A DNA stretch of 64,000 nucleotides. Origin: Qipengyuania gaetbuli (GTDB lineage: Bacteria; Pseudomonadota; Alphaproteobacteria; Sphingomonadales; Sphingomonadaceae). Below are positions 37,572 to 47,020 of the stretch, one piece after another. The notes below the pieces were generated by a model. The model saw nothing but the letters and a program-made list of their open reading frames with translations, was not told the origin of the DNA and made no database searches. The first letter of the stretch is position 1, and every line of letters starts with the position of its first letter. Both the position numbers and the translations under genes were made by a program. The stretch lies in the NCBI RefSeq assembly GCF_020524765.1, contig NZ_JAIVLR010000002.1, forward strand, positions 894,501-958,500, given 5' to 3'.

Positions 37572-38026
37572 TCAGTCTTATCGCTAGGACAATCCGCAGT
37601 ACTGCGGGGAATGCGACGATCGAGATCGCTCTCGTCATGCCCATCGTTCTCATGATGGCACTCGGAGGCATCGATTTCGCCATGGGCTATCGCCACAAGA
37701 TCGAGATGCAGCAAACCGCGCAGCTCGGTGCCGAGTATGTCATGGGCACGATGGAGAACGTGCCGACGGCCGTCCAGGTGCGTCAGGCCATCGCGGACGC
37801 AACCGGCATGCCGATGGGGAACATCACCGTCGATAAATGGATCGAGTGTGATGGCGCCAGGCAGGCAATTGGTGCGCCGCTTTGCGTTACTCCGGGGGCG
37901 GTCCAGACCGATTTTATGACGATTACCGTCCGCGATACGTACACGCCCATGCTCAACATCGACGGGATCGCCGATTTCGCAAGCACCCAGACCCATGTCG
38001 GCTCGGTCACGCTGAGGACGAAATGA
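37568..38026 (+). CDS. TadE-like minor pilin
   Basis: A 152-residue protein with a prepilin-like N-terminus, STAGNATIEIALVMPIVLMM, in which Gly is followed by the conserved Glu and a hydrophobic helix, as in pseudopilins processed by TadV-type peptidase. The rest is periplasmic. It overlaps neighbours on both sides by ATGA. Together with the genes before and after it forms a three-gene Tad minor-pilin operon. Confidence 0.85.
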   Translation: MISLIARTIRSTAGNATIEIALVMPIVLMMALGGIDFAMGYRHKIEMQQTAQLGAEYVMGTMENVPTAVQVRQAIADATGMPMGNITVDKWIECDGARQAIGAPLCVTPGAVQTDFMTITVRDTYTPMLNIDGIADFASTQTHVGSVTLRTK

Positions 38027-38430
38027 TGATCACGCGCCTGAAAAGCTTGTTCCGTAACGCAAAGGGCAGCGCTGCCGTCGAGTTCGCGCTAGCATTGCCG
38101 CTGACGGTGACGATGCTGCTCGGCGCACTGAACATGGGCATTTACTTGTTCTTTCAGAATTCGCTTTCGTCGGCACTCGACGAGGCGGCGCGAAGTGCGA
38201 CCGTTTGGCCGATTCCGAGCGACGCGCAGTTGCAGACCGAGTTCACGAACAATCTGCTCAGCGCACAGCAATTCGGTAATGCAACGCTCGCGGTAACCCA
38301 CGGGACCGACGCGGCCGGGCGCGACTTCGTCGACCTGGTGGCCACCGGTGGTATCAATGTGAACCTCGTGTTCGTCGACATGGGCACCATGCCCGTTCGC
38401 CTGACCAAGCGTTCCTACCCGCAGCTCTAG
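38023..38430 (+). CDS. TadE-like minor pilin, second copy
   Basis: A 135-residue protein with the processing region RNAKGSAAVEFALALPLTV (Gly, then Glu five residues on) and a membrane helix to about residue 40, then a soluble part with LSSALDEAARSATVWPIP. ATG at 38023 overlaps the preceding gene's TGA; a longer in-frame start at 37882 lies inside that gene and is rejected. It probably joins a Tad/Flp-type pilus. No secretin, ATPase or platform genes are in this window. Confidence 0.85.
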   Translation: MMITRLKSLFRNAKGSAAVEFALALPLTVTMLLGALNMGIYLFFQNSLSSALDEAARSATVWPIPSDAQLQTEFTNNLLSAQQFGNATLAVTHGTDAAGRDFVDLVATGGINVNLVFVDMGTMPVRLTKRSYPQL

Positions 38431-38469
38431 GCCGTTCCGCCAGACTTGCGCCGAACGCGCGGCTTCGTC

Positions 38470-39153
38470 ATGGCCGCGCGCATGGATGCCAAGGAACTCC
38501 TGAACGATAACGACCTGCACCCGGAATACCGGATCGCATTGGCCTATGCGCACCCGGATGACCGGTTGGCATACCATGCCATGTTCGAGCTCGACCGGCG
38601 CTTGGCAGAGGTTGTCGCGGGCAGCAGCGAACCGATGATCGGCCAATTGCGCCTTGCATGGTGGCGTGATGTCCTTGGCAAGCAGCCCGAAGACCGTCCT
38701 TCCGGCGAGCCGCTTGTCGCTGCACTGAACGCGGCATGGGGCGCCCATTCCGGCGGCCTCGAAAAGCTGGTAGACGCGTGGGAAGGGATTTTGCTGGCCG
38801 AGACGCTCGACCGCAATGCCGCGCTGCAATTCGTCCAAGGCAGGGCGGCATCATGGTCAGCGCTTGCGGCCGGTCCTTTAGCCAAGGAGAGCTCCGCGGG
38901 GATACCGCTCGCAGCCCAGGCATGGTTTCTCGCCGACCTCCTGTCACACCTATCCGATGCGGGAGAACGCGAAGTCGTTGCCGGTCTGGCTAATGGCACA
39001 GACCTGCGCTCCCCGAGGCTTCACCGTCGCCTGCGCCCATTGGCAATCCTGTCGGCCTTGGGAAGCCGGGCCCTCGCTGCAGGCGGCGTCCCTCCCATGG
39101 AGGGCAGGGGGTCAGCACTTCTAGCCTTGCGTGTTGGTATTTTCGGCCGCTAA
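38470..39153 (+). CDS. Squalene/phytoene synthase-like protein, probably non-catalytic
   Basis: A 227-residue helical protein. YHAMFELDRRLAEVVAGSSEPMIGQLRLAWWRDVL matches the first part of the trans-isoprenyl-diphosphate synthase (SQS/PSY) fold. The Asp-rich catalytic motifs of squalene and phytoene synthases are not seen, and it is shorter than the roughly 280-350 residues of the active enzymes. It resembles the NDUFAF6-type relatives of alphaproteobacteria implicated in complex I assembly; this is inferred. ATG at 38470; no strong ribosome site. It follows the Tad-like genes by 39 bases. Confidence 0.65.
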   Translation: MAARMDAKELLNDNDLHPEYRIALAYAHPDDRLAYHAMFELDRRLAEVVAGSSEPMIGQLRLAWWRDVLGKQPEDRPSGEPLVAALNAAWGAHSGGLEKLVDAWEGILLAETLDRNAALQFVQGRAASWSALAAGPLAKESSAGIPLAAQAWFLADLLSHLSDAGEREVVAGLANGTDLRSPRLHRRLRPLAILSALGSRALAAGGVPPMEGRGSALLALRVGIFGR

Positions 39154-39183
39154 ACAAAGGGTTGTCGCAGAACAGGGGGTTGC

Positions 39184-39648
39184 ATGAGGGGCATTGTTAC
39201 CGGCGGGATCATTGTCCTTGTCGCTATGGGTATCGGACTGTTTTGGTACCAAGGCCGCGCTGAAGTCGAAGCCGCAGCACCTCCGGCCTTGCTTGCCGAA
39301 TTGCCCTCGACTGCATCACCTGACGCGCTACCTTCTGGCGACCCGCAGGACATGGTCGGCCCTGCGCCGCCCGAAGCAACCGAGCTGACCAAGGAAGAGC
39401 AGCGCTTCTTCCGCTACGACCGTGACCGCGACTGGCGCATCAGCCGGACCGAGATGCTCTCCACCCGCAGCGACGGGTTTCGCAAGCTCGACAAGGATGG
39501 CAACAATCTGCTCACCTTCGAGGAATGGGCAGTCGCAACGGTCGACAAGTTCGAAGGCGCCGACGCCGATGGCGACAACGAACTTACGCCGAGAGAATTC
39601 GCTACGACGCGGCCGAAACCTGCCAAGAAGCGTAAGTGCGCTTGCTGA
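39184..39648 (+). CDS. EF-hand domain protein, membrane-anchored or secreted
   Basis: A 154-residue protein with an N-terminal membrane helix or signal anchor (about residues 3-20), an Ala/Pro-rich spacer, and three EF-hand-like loops: DRDRDWRISRTE, DKDGNNLLTFEE and DADGDNELTPRE. The last two fit the Ca2+ loop consensus. The tail is KPAKKRKCAC. It probably binds calcium outside the cytoplasm; function unknown. It is convergent with trmFO, with abutting stops. Confidence 0.85.
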   Translation: MRGIVTGGIIVLVAMGIGLFWYQGRAEVEAAAPPALLAELPSTASPDALPSGDPQDMVGPAPPEATELTKEEQRFFRYDRDRDWRISRTEMLSTRSDGFRKLDKDGNNLLTFEEWAVATVDKFEGADADGDNELTPREFATTRPKPAKKRKCAC

Positions 39649-41016
39649 TCAGGCGGTGACCGCTTCGGCGCCCGCAATCCACTCCCCGAATTCTTGTTTG
39701 GCACGCGACGTGTAAGCTTCCTTGCGCGCTTTCTTCTTCACGTCGTGAAGCGGGGGGAAGAGGCCGAAATTGACGTTCATGGGTTGGAACGTCTCTGCTT
39801 CCGCATCGCCGGTGATGTGGCTGAGCAGCGCACCAAGAGCGGTTGTGCGGGGCGGCGGTGTCCAGTCGCGACCGGCCAATTCGGCCGCGGCCATCATCCC
39901 TGCCATCAGCCCGACTGCGGAACTCTCCACGTAGCCCTCGCATCCTGTGATCTGGCCAGCGAACCGGATGTGCTCCCCGCCGCGCAGCCGCAACTGGCGA
40001 TCTAGGACGAGTGGCGAGTTGATGAAGGTGTTCCGGTGAAGACCGCCGAGCCGTGCGAACTCAGCATTCTCGAGGCCCGGAATGGTTCGGAACAGCTCGA
40101 TCTGTGCGCCATATTTCAGCTTCGTCTGGAAGCCGACAATGTTCCACAGGGTGCCGAGCTTGTTGTCCTGTCGCAGCTGGACCACGGCATAGGGCCAGCG
40201 ACCCTGTGGGAATTCGGGCGTGGTATCGTGCGGGTTGTCGAGGCCGACCGGCTTCATCGGGCCAAACCGGAGCGTGTCGACCCCGCGCGCGGCCATGACC
40301 TCGATCGGCATGCACCCGTCGAAATATGGGGTATCCGCTTCCCATTCGCGGAATTCGGTTTTCTCACCATCGAGCAGGCCCTGGTGGAAGGCGAGATACT
40401 GCTCCTTGGTCATGGGGCAGTTAATGTAGTCTCCGTCTTCGTTCGAGGCCTCGGTCCGCTTGTTCCAGCGGGACTGGATCCAGCACACGTCCATGTTGAT
40501 GCTGTCGCGATGCACGATCGGGGCGATGGCATCGAAGAAGGCGAGGCGGTCTTGTCCGGTCGCCCCGACGATGCTTTCGGCAAGCGATTGCGCGGTCAGG
40601 GGGCCCGTCGCGACAATGGTGAGACCGGCTGAGGGGAGGGTGTCGACGCGTTCGCGCGCGACGGTCACGTTGGGGTGCTCTTCGAGCGTGCGCTGCACTT
40701 CGGCGGAAAAAACGTCGCGGTCGACCGCCATGGCGCTTCCGGCAGGGACGCGGGCCACTTCGCCCGCGCGCATGACAATGCTGTCGAGCCCGCGCATTTC
40801 GTGATGCAGGAGGCCAACCGCATTGCGGTCGCTATCATCCGAACGGAAGCTATTGGAGCAGACCAATTCGGCGAGGCCGTCGGTCTGGTGGGCGGGCGTC
40901 ATCTCGCCGCCGCCGCGCATTTCGGACAGGCGAACCTTGAAGCCGCGCTTCGCCAGTTGCCATGCCGCTTCGCTTCCCGCGAGGCCGCCGCCGATGATAT
41001 GTACGTCGTGAGTCAT
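39649..41016 (-). CDS. trmFO: Methylenetetrahydrofolate--tRNA-(uracil-5)-methyltransferase TrmFO
   Basis: A 455-residue flavoprotein that methylates U54 of tRNA using methylenetetrahydrofolate. The FAD-binding N-terminus is [52 protein letters not shown], the [11 protein letters not shown] stretch and [22 protein letters not shown] are family-specific. It has the usual length. ATG at 41016. It is the folate-dependent alternative to TrmA, usual in sphingomonads. Confidence 0.96.
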   Translation of the reverse strand: MTHDVHIIGGGLAGSEAAWQLAKRGFKVRLSEMRGGGEMTPAHQTDGLAELVCSNSFRSDDSDRNAVGLLHHEMRGLDSIVMRAGEVARVPAGSAMAVDRDVFSAEVQRTLEEHPNVTVARERVDTLPSAGLTIVATGPLTAQSLAESIVGATGQDRLAFFDAIAPIVHRDSINMDVCWIQSRWNKRTEASNEDGDYINCPMTKEQYLAFHQGLLDGEKTEFREWEADTPYFDGCMPIEVMAARGVDTLRFGPMKPVGLDNPHDTTPEFPQGRWPYAVVQLRQDNKLGTLWNIVGFQTKLKYGAQIELFRTIPGLENAEFARLGGLHRNTFINSPLVLDRQLRLRGGEHIRFAGQITGCEGYVESSAVGLMAGMMAAAELAGRDWTPPPRTTALGALLSHITGDAEAETFQPMNVNFGLFPPLHDVKKKARKEAYTSRAKQEFGEWIAGAEAVTA

Positions 41017-41086
41017 TGCGGTGGCGCACCTAGGGCTTGCATGCCCCCTCTATCAAGGATTACCGAGCGCGAACGAGGGGAATTTC

Positions 41087-41743
41087 ATGCCAAAACGCGC
41101 ATTGTCCGAGCACCGGCCCTACCTGCTGGCCAGCCTGGCCGCAGCAGTCAGCTACTTTTTCGTCATGGACGACCCCATCGGCGGGATCTGGCTGATGGCC
41201 TGGAAGGGAGCTGGCGTCGGGTTTCTTGCCCTCTACGCAGCTCACCGCGGCAAGGGGTTCGATGGTGCGCTGATCGCGCTTGTCATGACCTTCGGCGCGC
41301 TTGGTGACGTGGTGCTCGAGTTCAGTTTTCTTGTCGGGGGCGCGCTCTTCGCGGTCGGGCACCTGATTGCTATCGCTCTTTACTTGCGCAACCGCCGCCC
41401 GGCTAAGACCGCTAGCCAGACGTTTACCGGCATTGCCCTTCTTGCAGCGACACCGGCAATTGCTGGATTGATGACCTATCCCCTGCCGAACTGGCAGGCC
41501 GCGACCGGCTATTCGTTCGTGGTCGGAGCCATGGCAGCTGCGGCATGGACGAGCCGTTTTCCCCGCTACCGCGTGGGGACGGGCGCGGTGCTGTTCGTCA
41601 TCAGCGATTTGCTGATCTTTGCACGTGAGGTGGGGCATATCCCCGCCGAGGTCGGAAGCTGGCTGATCTGGCCGCTATATTATGGCGGCCAGTTCCTCAT
41701 CGCGATCGGCGTGGTGCAGAGCATTCGCAAGCACCACGCCTGA
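41087..41743 (+). CDS. Lysoplasmalogenase-like (YhhN family) membrane protein
   Basis: A 218-residue integral membrane protein with about eight hydrophobic helices. It carries WKGAGVGFLALYAAHRG, ALVMTFGALGDVVLEFSFLVGGALFAVGHLIAIALYL and VISDLLIFAREV, as in YhhN/TMEM86, which hydrolyses lysoplasmalogens. Whether this organism makes plasmalogens is unknown. ATG at 41087 with GAGGGG seven bases upstream is preferred over an earlier ATG at 41021. Convergent with gyrA, 18 bases apart. Confidence 0.82.
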   Translation: MPKRALSEHRPYLLASLAAAVSYFFVMDDPIGGIWLMAWKGAGVGFLALYAAHRGKGFDGALIALVMTFGALGDVVLEFSFLVGGALFAVGHLIAIALYLRNRRPAKTASQTFTGIALLAATPAIAGLMTYPLPNWQAATGYSFVVGAMAAAAWTSRFPRYRVGTGAVLFVISDLLIFAREVGHIPAEVGSWLIWPLYYGGQFLIAIGVVQSIRKHHA

Positions 41744-41761
41744 TCGCGATTTCCTGGCGCT

Positions 41762-44596
41762 TTAGCCCCCCGGCTCGCCTTCGATGTTCTTGTCCGAATG
41801 AGCCGTCGTGTGCGGTTCGGTCGTCTGCGCATTGCGGTCGGCCATTTCTTCCGCAATGGCTTCTTCCGCCTCGTTTTCCGGCTCTTCCGTCTCGTCGATC
41901 AGAGCTGCGCCGACGATCTGTTCGCCCTTCGCGACGTTGAAGATGCGCACGCCCGAAGACCCGCGGCCCGAGATTGAGAATCCTTCATGGTTGTCGAAGC
42001 CGCCTTCGACCATGTGGCGGAATTGGATCGGCAGGCGGATCAGCTTGGCCTGGTCGGTCACCAGCATGAGCTGCGATCCGTGCTTGACCGGGAAGCTGGC
42101 AACCACTGGCCCGTTCCGGTCGGGATTGCTGGCCGGCTCGCCGATATTGGTCAGGCCCATCCCGCCGCGACCGATGGTGCGGTATTCGTAGGCGGAAGAG
42201 ATCTTGCCATAGCCATTGGCGGTTACCGTAAGGATGAATTCCTCCGCCTCTGCCAGCTCGGCAACCTTTCCGGCATCGAGCGTCGCTTCGTTCTCGTTGT
42301 TCTTCCACCCGGCCGCGCGCAGGTAGGCGTCACGGACCTCGGTATCGCGTTCCCCTGCGTCCAGCACGGCCATCGAGACGACCTTCTGGCCTTCCTTGAG
42401 CTTCATGCCGCGTACGCCAATGCCGGTACGGCTCTTCGTTTCGCGGGCGTCGGTAGCCGAGAAGCGGATCGCCTTGCCGGAATCGGAAGCGAGGAAGATT
42501 TCCTGCTCTTCGGTCAGCAGTTCGACGCCGATCAGGCGGTCACCGCTCCCTTCGACAAATCCCATCGCGTATTTGCCGTTGGTGGGTACGTTGGTGAACG
42601 CGTCCATCGAATTACGGCGCACCATTCCCTGTTCGGTGGCAAAGACGATGTTGAGATTGGCCCACTCGCTCTCGTCTTCGGGCAGCGGCAGCACGTTGGT
42701 CACGCGTTCCTCGTCGCCCAAGGGAAGCAGGTTGACCATCGGCCGACCCTTGGTGGTCGGACCGCCTTCGGGCAGCTTCCACACCTTCATCCTGTACACT
42801 CTGCCGGTATTCGTGAAGAAGAGCACCGGATTGTGCGTCGAAGTGACGAACATTTCGACGACGGCATCCTCGTCCTTGGTCGCCATGCCCGAGCGGCCCT
42901 TGCCGCCGCGCGCCTGCGCCCTGAAGGCCTGGAGCGGGGTGCGCTTGATGTAACCGCCGTGGGTGACAGTCACGACCATGTCTTCGCGCTCGATAAGGTC
43001 TTCGTCCTCGAGACCGTCCCAAGCGGGCGCGATTTCGGTGATCCGAGGGGTGGCGTAGGTAGCGCGAATTTCCGTCAGCTCCTCGCGCATCACGCCGTAA
43101 AGCTTCACGCGGTCGGCGAGGATCGAGAGATACTCTTCAATTGCCAGGCTCAGTTCCTTGAGCTCGTCGCCGATCTCGTCGCGGCCCAGCGCGGTCAGGC
43201 GGTGGAGGCGCAGGTCGAGGATGGCCTTAACCTGGCGTTCCGAGAGACGATAGGAGCCGCCTTCCTGTTCGGCGCTCGGCTCGATCGCTTCGACGAGCTG
43301 GATGTACTGCGCGATGTCGCCGATCGGCCATTCCTTCGCCAGCAGCTTGGCGCGCGCATCGGCCGGATTGGACGACCCGCGGATCATCGCGACGACCTCG
43401 TCGAGGTTCGATACGGCCACCACGAGGCCGAGCAAGATATGCGCGCGTTCGCGTGCCTTGTTCAGCTCGAACTTGGTGCGGCGGGTGATGACCTCTTCAC
43501 GGAAGCTGATGAAGGCCTGCACGAATTCGCGCAGCGTAAGCACTTCGGGACGGCCGCCGCGGATGGCCAGCATGTTGGCCGGGAAACTCGCCTGCGCGGG
43601 CGTGTATCGCCAGATCTGGTTGAGCACGACTTCGGGCGAGGCATCGCGCTTCAGGTCGACGACGACGCGCACGCCTTCGCGGCTCGATTCGTCGCGAATA
43701 TCGGAGATCCCCTCGATCCGCTTGTCCTTGGCGGCTTCGGCAATCTTTTCGACCAGCGCGCTCTTGCCGACCTGGTAGGGAATGGAGGTGAGAACGATCG
43801 ACCGTCGGTCGTTCTTGCCGGTTTCCACATCGTGACGCGCACGCATGAGGATCGAGCCGCGACCGGTGGTGTAGGCCGCACGGGCACCAGACTTGCCAAG
43901 GATGAGCGGGGCAGTCGGAAAATCCGGTCCCGGAATGATCTCGAACAGTTCCTCGCTGGTGATGGCCGGATTTTCGATAAAGGCGAGGCAGCCGTCGATC
44001 ACCTCGCCCAGATTGTGCGGCGGGATATTCGTGGCCATGCCGACCGCGATGCCACCTGCGCCATTGACCAGGAGGTTGGGGAAGCGTGCCGGAAGGACCG
44101 TCGGTTCCTGGCGCGAGCCGTCGTAGTTGTCGACGAAATCGACCGTGTCCTTGTCGAGGTCGTCGAGCAGCGAATTCGCGACACGGGCAAGGCGCGCCTC
44201 GGTGTAACGCATCGATGCCGGCGGATCGGGGTCCATCGAACCGAAGTTCCCCTGGCCGTCGACCAGAGGCACGCGCAGCGACCAGTCCTGGGTCATGCGT
44301 GCGAGTGCATCGTAAATCGCCGCGTCGCCATGCGGGTGGTAGTTACCCATCACGTCGCCGACGATCTTGGCGCTCTTGCGATACGGCCGGCCGGCAACGA
44401 AGCCGCCTTCCTGGCTGGCGAAGAGGATACGGCGATGAACCGGCTTCAGGCCGTCGCGCACGTCGGGAAGCGCGCGACTGACTATCACGCTCATCGCGTA
44501 ATCGAGGTAGCTGGTCTTCATCTCGTCGACGATGTCGATGCGAGCGTATTCGGCGCCGGGGGCCGGGGGGTCAATCAGGTCGGTTTCGTCGGACAA
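41762..44596 (-). CDS. gyrA: DNA gyrase subunit A
   Basis: A 944-residue type II topoisomerase subunit. [13 protein letters not shown] and the catalytic Tyr131 (SMRYTEARL) are intact, and the GyrA box [11 protein letters not shown] lies in the C-terminal beta-pinwheel, followed by six blade repeats and an acidic tail. The quinolone-determining region reads [15 protein letters not shown], with Ala92 where E. coli has Ser83. The start appears to be TTG at 44596 ([14 protein letters not shown]); the ribosome site is weak. It stands alone, divergent from the 44902 gene. Confidence 0.97.
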   Translation of the reverse strand: MSDETDLIDPPAPGAEYARIDIVDEMKTSYLDYAMSVIVSRALPDVRDGLKPVHRRILFASQEGGFVAGRPYRKSAKIVGDVMGNYHPHGDAAIYDALARMTQDWSLRVPLVDGQGNFGSMDPDPPASMRYTEARLARVANSLLDDLDKDTVDFVDNYDGSRQEPTVLPARFPNLLVNGAGGIAVGMATNIPPHNLGEVIDGCLAFIENPAITSEELFEIIPGPDFPTAPLILGKSGARAAYTTGRGSILMRARHDVETGKNDRRSIVLTSIPYQVGKSALVEKIAEAAKDKRIEGISDIRDESSREGVRVVVDLKRDASPEVVLNQIWRYTPAQASFPANMLAIRGGRPEVLTLREFVQAFISFREEVITRRTKFELNKARERAHILLGLVVAVSNLDEVVAMIRGSSNPADARAKLLAKEWPIGDIAQYIQLVEAIEPSAEQEGGSYRLSERQVKAILDLRLHRLTALGRDEIGDELKELSLAIEEYLSILADRVKLYGVMREELTEIRATYATPRITEIAPAWDGLEDEDLIEREDMVVTVTHGGYIKRTPLQAFRAQARGGKGRSGMATKDEDAVVEMFVTSTHNPVLFFTNTGRVYRMKVWKLPEGGPTTKGRPMVNLLPLGDEERVTNVLPLPEDESEWANLNIVFATEQGMVRRNSMDAFTNVPTNGKYAMGFVEGSGDRLIGVELLTEEQEIFLASDSGKAIRFSATDARETKSRTGIGVRGMKLKEGQKVVSMAVLDAGERDTEVRDAYLRAAGWKNNENEATLDAGKVAELAEAEEFILTVTANGYGKISSAYEYRTIGRGGMGLTNIGEPASNPDRNGPVVASFPVKHGSQLMLVTDQAKLIRLPIQFRHMVEGGFDNHEGFSISGRGSSGVRIFNVAKGEQIVGAALIDETEEPENEAEEAIAEEMADRNAQTTEPHTTAHSDKNIEGEPGG

Positions 44597-44898
44597 GACT
44601 TATGTATTCCGTGATCTGTGATCGGGATATGGATTGCAGCCAGAACCCTAGGCGAAATGCCGTTCTCGCGCCACTTTTGGGCGTGTCTGACAGGGGTGTT
44701 GGGGAGCTTTTTCCACATATGGATAGCCCGATTGCCCATATCGGACCTGAACGGCGGGAACGAGCATCATTCAATGACCATTCAGCGCCAAAACCCTACA
44801 AGATTTGCAATGAGAGCGTTAAAAGGCCAAGTGCCGCACCGTTGAGAGAATTCCGGCGCTCACCGCGCTCATTCCCCCTATCCACTCTTGGGAGTTAC
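44597..44898. other. Divergent promoter region between gyrA and the repeat protein
   Basis: 302 bases between divergent genes. The frame of the plus-strand gene happens to stay open through it, but there is no start with a ribosome site and the translated product does not look like protein. It must contain both promoters; I do not find a clear -35/-10 pair. A single TTAA half-site is near 44818. Confidence 0.5.
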
Positions 44899-44901
44899 AT
44901 G

Positions 44902-46191
44902 ATGATTTTCACCCGTATTTCCAAGGCCTCGCGTCCGTCGTCGGCGCTGGCTCTGGCCCTCGTTCTTGCCGCGACCGGCACTGCAGGCGTTTTCGCGCTC
45001 GAGCAGCCCGCTTTCGCGCAAAAGAAGAAGAAAGAGGAAAAGCCTGCTCCGAAGAGCTACTCCAAGGAGTTCATCGCTGCCTACCAGCCGCTGGCCGATG
45101 CCGTGAACGCGCCTGCGCCGGACTATGCAACCATCAACGCGCAGCTTCCGGCGATGAAGGCCCTCATCCAGTCGAATGACGAGCGGATGGTTGCCGGCAA
45201 CCTTATCTACAACGTCGGCACGAAGAACCAGAACCGCGCTCAGCAGCTTGAAGGCGTGGAGCTCATGCTTGCTAGCGGGCAGGTTCCGGCTGAAAGCCAG
45301 GGCCAGTACAATCTTCTGGCCGGCCAGTTGGCCTACAACGAGAAAGATTACGCGAAGACCCGCACCTACCTCATGAAAGCTGTCGAACTCGGCTATACCG
45401 AAAGCGAGCCTCAGGGTCTCATCGCCGAATCCTATTTCGCCGAAGACAATCACGCTGCCGGCCTGAAGTACTTGGCCGAAGCGATTGCTGCCGAGGAAGC
45501 GGCGGGCAATCCGGTCAACGAACAGTGGGTCCGTCGCGGCCTGCAGATGGCCTATAATAACCAGATGGCCGAAGAACTGGGCCAGTTCGGTCTGCTCTTC
45601 GTCAAGCATTTCCCCTCGACCCAGAACTGGGGGGAAGTGATCGCCATCACCGCGTATGGTGGCGGTTGGCAGAACCCCGAGATCCTCGATCTCGTCCGTC
45701 TGGCCCGTTCGGCGAAGGCTATGCGCGACGAACGCATGTATGCCGACTACATCGACAGCGCGGACTACCGCCGCCTGCCGGGTGAAGTCGTTGCCGTCAT
45801 CGACGAAGGCTATGCCCAGGGTACGCTCAAGAAGACCGACACCTACGTTGCCGAAGTCCGCGGCATGGCGGCTGAACGCGCCAAGACCGACCGTGCCGAT
45901 CTTGCGGGCCTGCTGACCAAGGCGAAGGCTTCGACCGATGTGAAGTCGATCGTAACCGGCGGCGACCTCGCCCTCAGCTACGGCGATTATCCTGCGGCTG
46001 AATTGCTCTACACCAAGGCTCTGGGCATGCCGGGCGTCGATGCCGGCCTTGCTCGCACGCGTCTCGGCATTGCGCAGCTCGAACAGGGCAAGGCTGCCGA
46101 AGCCGTCGCAACGTTCAATGCCGTGGAAGGCAAGCGCGCTGCGATCGCCCGGCTTTGGGCAACCTATGCTGCGGAAGAAGCCGGCATCTAA
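44902..46191 (+). CDS. Secreted helical-repeat (TPR-like) protein
   Basis: About 429 residues. A signal peptide with hydrophobic core ALALALVLAATGTAGVFAL ends at AFA, after which a lysine cluster QKKKKEEKPAPK begins. The mature part is helical repeats of TPR/Sel1 type (LLAGQLAYNEKDYAKTRTYL, LALSYGDYPAAELLYTKAL, TRLGIAQLEQGKAAEAVATF). It is presumably periplasmic and protein-binding; no enzyme motif. Two adjacent ATGs (44899, 44902) exist; GGAG is 4 and 7 bases from them, so 44902 is preferred. A terminator follows. Confidence 0.85.
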   Translation: MIFTRISKASRPSSALALALVLAATGTAGVFALEQPAFAQKKKKEEKPAPKSYSKEFIAAYQPLADAVNAPAPDYATINAQLPAMKALIQSNDERMVAGNLIYNVGTKNQNRAQQLEGVELMLASGQVPAESQGQYNLLAGQLAYNEKDYAKTRTYLMKAVELGYTESEPQGLIAESYFAEDNHAAGLKYLAEAIAAEEAAGNPVNEQWVRRGLQMAYNNQMAEELGQFGLLFVKHFPSTQNWGEVIAITAYGGGWQNPEILDLVRLARSAKAMRDERMYADYIDSADYRRLPGEVVAVIDEGYAQGTLKKTDTYVAEVRGMAAERAKTDRADLAGLLTKAKASTDVKSIVTGGDLALSYGDYPAAELLYTKALGMPGVDAGLARTRLGIAQLEQGKAAEAVATFNAVEGKRAAIARLWATYAAEEAGI

Positions 46192-46221
46192 GCCTGACGC
46201 TTCAGCGCCAATTACAAAGGC

Positions 46222-46246
46222 GGCGCGGGTCCATCGGATCCGCGCC
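46222..46246 (+). terminator. Rho-independent terminator
   Basis: GGCGCGG, inner TCC/GGA, CCGCGCC, then GTTTCTCTT. It lies 31 bases after the repeat-protein gene and 12 before the convergent NYN gene's stop. Confidence 0.75.
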
Positions 46247-46257
46247 GTTTCTCTTAT

Positions 46258-46983
46258 CTAGCGCAGGCGCTTTACCCAGACGGTGTTGTCGCGCCGTTCG
46301 ACCTTGAACTGCTCCATCGCCTCGAACAGGTCCGAGAGGCGCTTGAAGCCGTAATTGCGCACATCGAAGCTCGAGCGGTTGCCGGCAATCTGGCCGACCT
46401 CTCCCATCTGCGCGAAACCTTCGTCGTCGCGCCGGGCCGCCTTCCAGGCGGTCCCGAGCAATTCGACGAGTTCTTCATCCACATTCGACTTGGCCTTGCT
46501 CGCCTTTGTCTTGGACGTGTCAGGCTCGTCCGATGCTCCCTTGATGAGGGCGTCGATATCGATGAAGCGCGTGCAGGCGCTCTTGAATGCGCCGGGCGTC
46601 TTGTTCGTGCTTCCGAAGCCGTAGACGATCAGGCCATCCTGCCTAAGGCGCGTGACCAGCGGCGTGAAATCGCTGTCGGAGCTCATGATCCCGAAGCCGT
46701 CCACCTTGCCTTGGTACAGCAGGTCGATCGCATCGATCGTCATGGCCATGTCGGTGGCATTCTTGCCGGCGGTCAGGTCGAACTGCTGCTGCGGGCGAAT
46801 GCCGTATTTGTGGGTAATCGTGTCCCAATTGGCGAGGTTGTTCTTGGCGAAATTGCCGTAAGCCCGCTTGATGTTCACCTGGCCAAGCTCGGCCATGACA
46901 GTGAGAACGGGATCGATCCCCCTGGGGGATGTGTTGTCCGCGTCGATTAGCAGCGCAATGTTCTTGAGTTCTTTTTCAGGCAT
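46258..46983 (-). CDS. NYN-domain putative ribonuclease with C-terminal LOTUS/OST-HTH domain
   Basis: A 241-residue protein. Residues 1-150 are an NYN (PIN-like) nuclease domain with acidic residues in ALLIDADNTSP (Asp14, Asp16), ATDMAMTIDAIDLL and IMSSDSDFTPLV, all expected to bind the metal. After a Lys/Ser linker, residues about 170-241 (EELVELLGTAWKAA, FAQMGEVGQIAG, FDVRNYGFKRLSDLFEAM) form an OST-HTH/LOTUS winged helix, an RNA-binding module. It likely cleaves RNA; targets are unknown. It stands alone next to the bicarbonate cassette. Confidence 0.88.
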   Translation of the reverse strand: MPEKELKNIALLIDADNTSPRGIDPVLTVMAELGQVNIKRAYGNFAKNNLANWDTITHKYGIRPQQQFDLTAGKNATDMAMTIDAIDLLYQGKVDGFGIMSSDSDFTPLVTRLRQDGLIVYGFGSTNKTPGAFKSACTRFIDIDALIKGASDEPDTSKTKASKAKSNVDEELVELLGTAWKAARRDDEGFAQMGEVGQIAGNRSSFDVRNYGFKRLSDLFEAMEQFKVERRDNTVWVKRLR

Positions 46984-47020
46984 ACAGCGTCACATGGTCG
47001 CCTTGCCGAAGGTGCGCAAG

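Noticed and set aside
37882-38022. Upstream extension of the second TadE-like gene
   Set aside because: It lies inside the first TadE-like gene; the ATGA overlap at 38023 and the prepilin N-terminus decide the start.
41987-44614. An 875-codon plus-strand open frame across gyrA
   Set aside because: Antisense to gyrA over nearly its whole length; a typical shadow of high-GC third positions.
44602-44898. A 99-codon extension of the secreted repeat protein upstream of its signal peptide
   Set aside because: It would bury the signal peptide inside the protein, has no ribosome site, and covers the promoter region.
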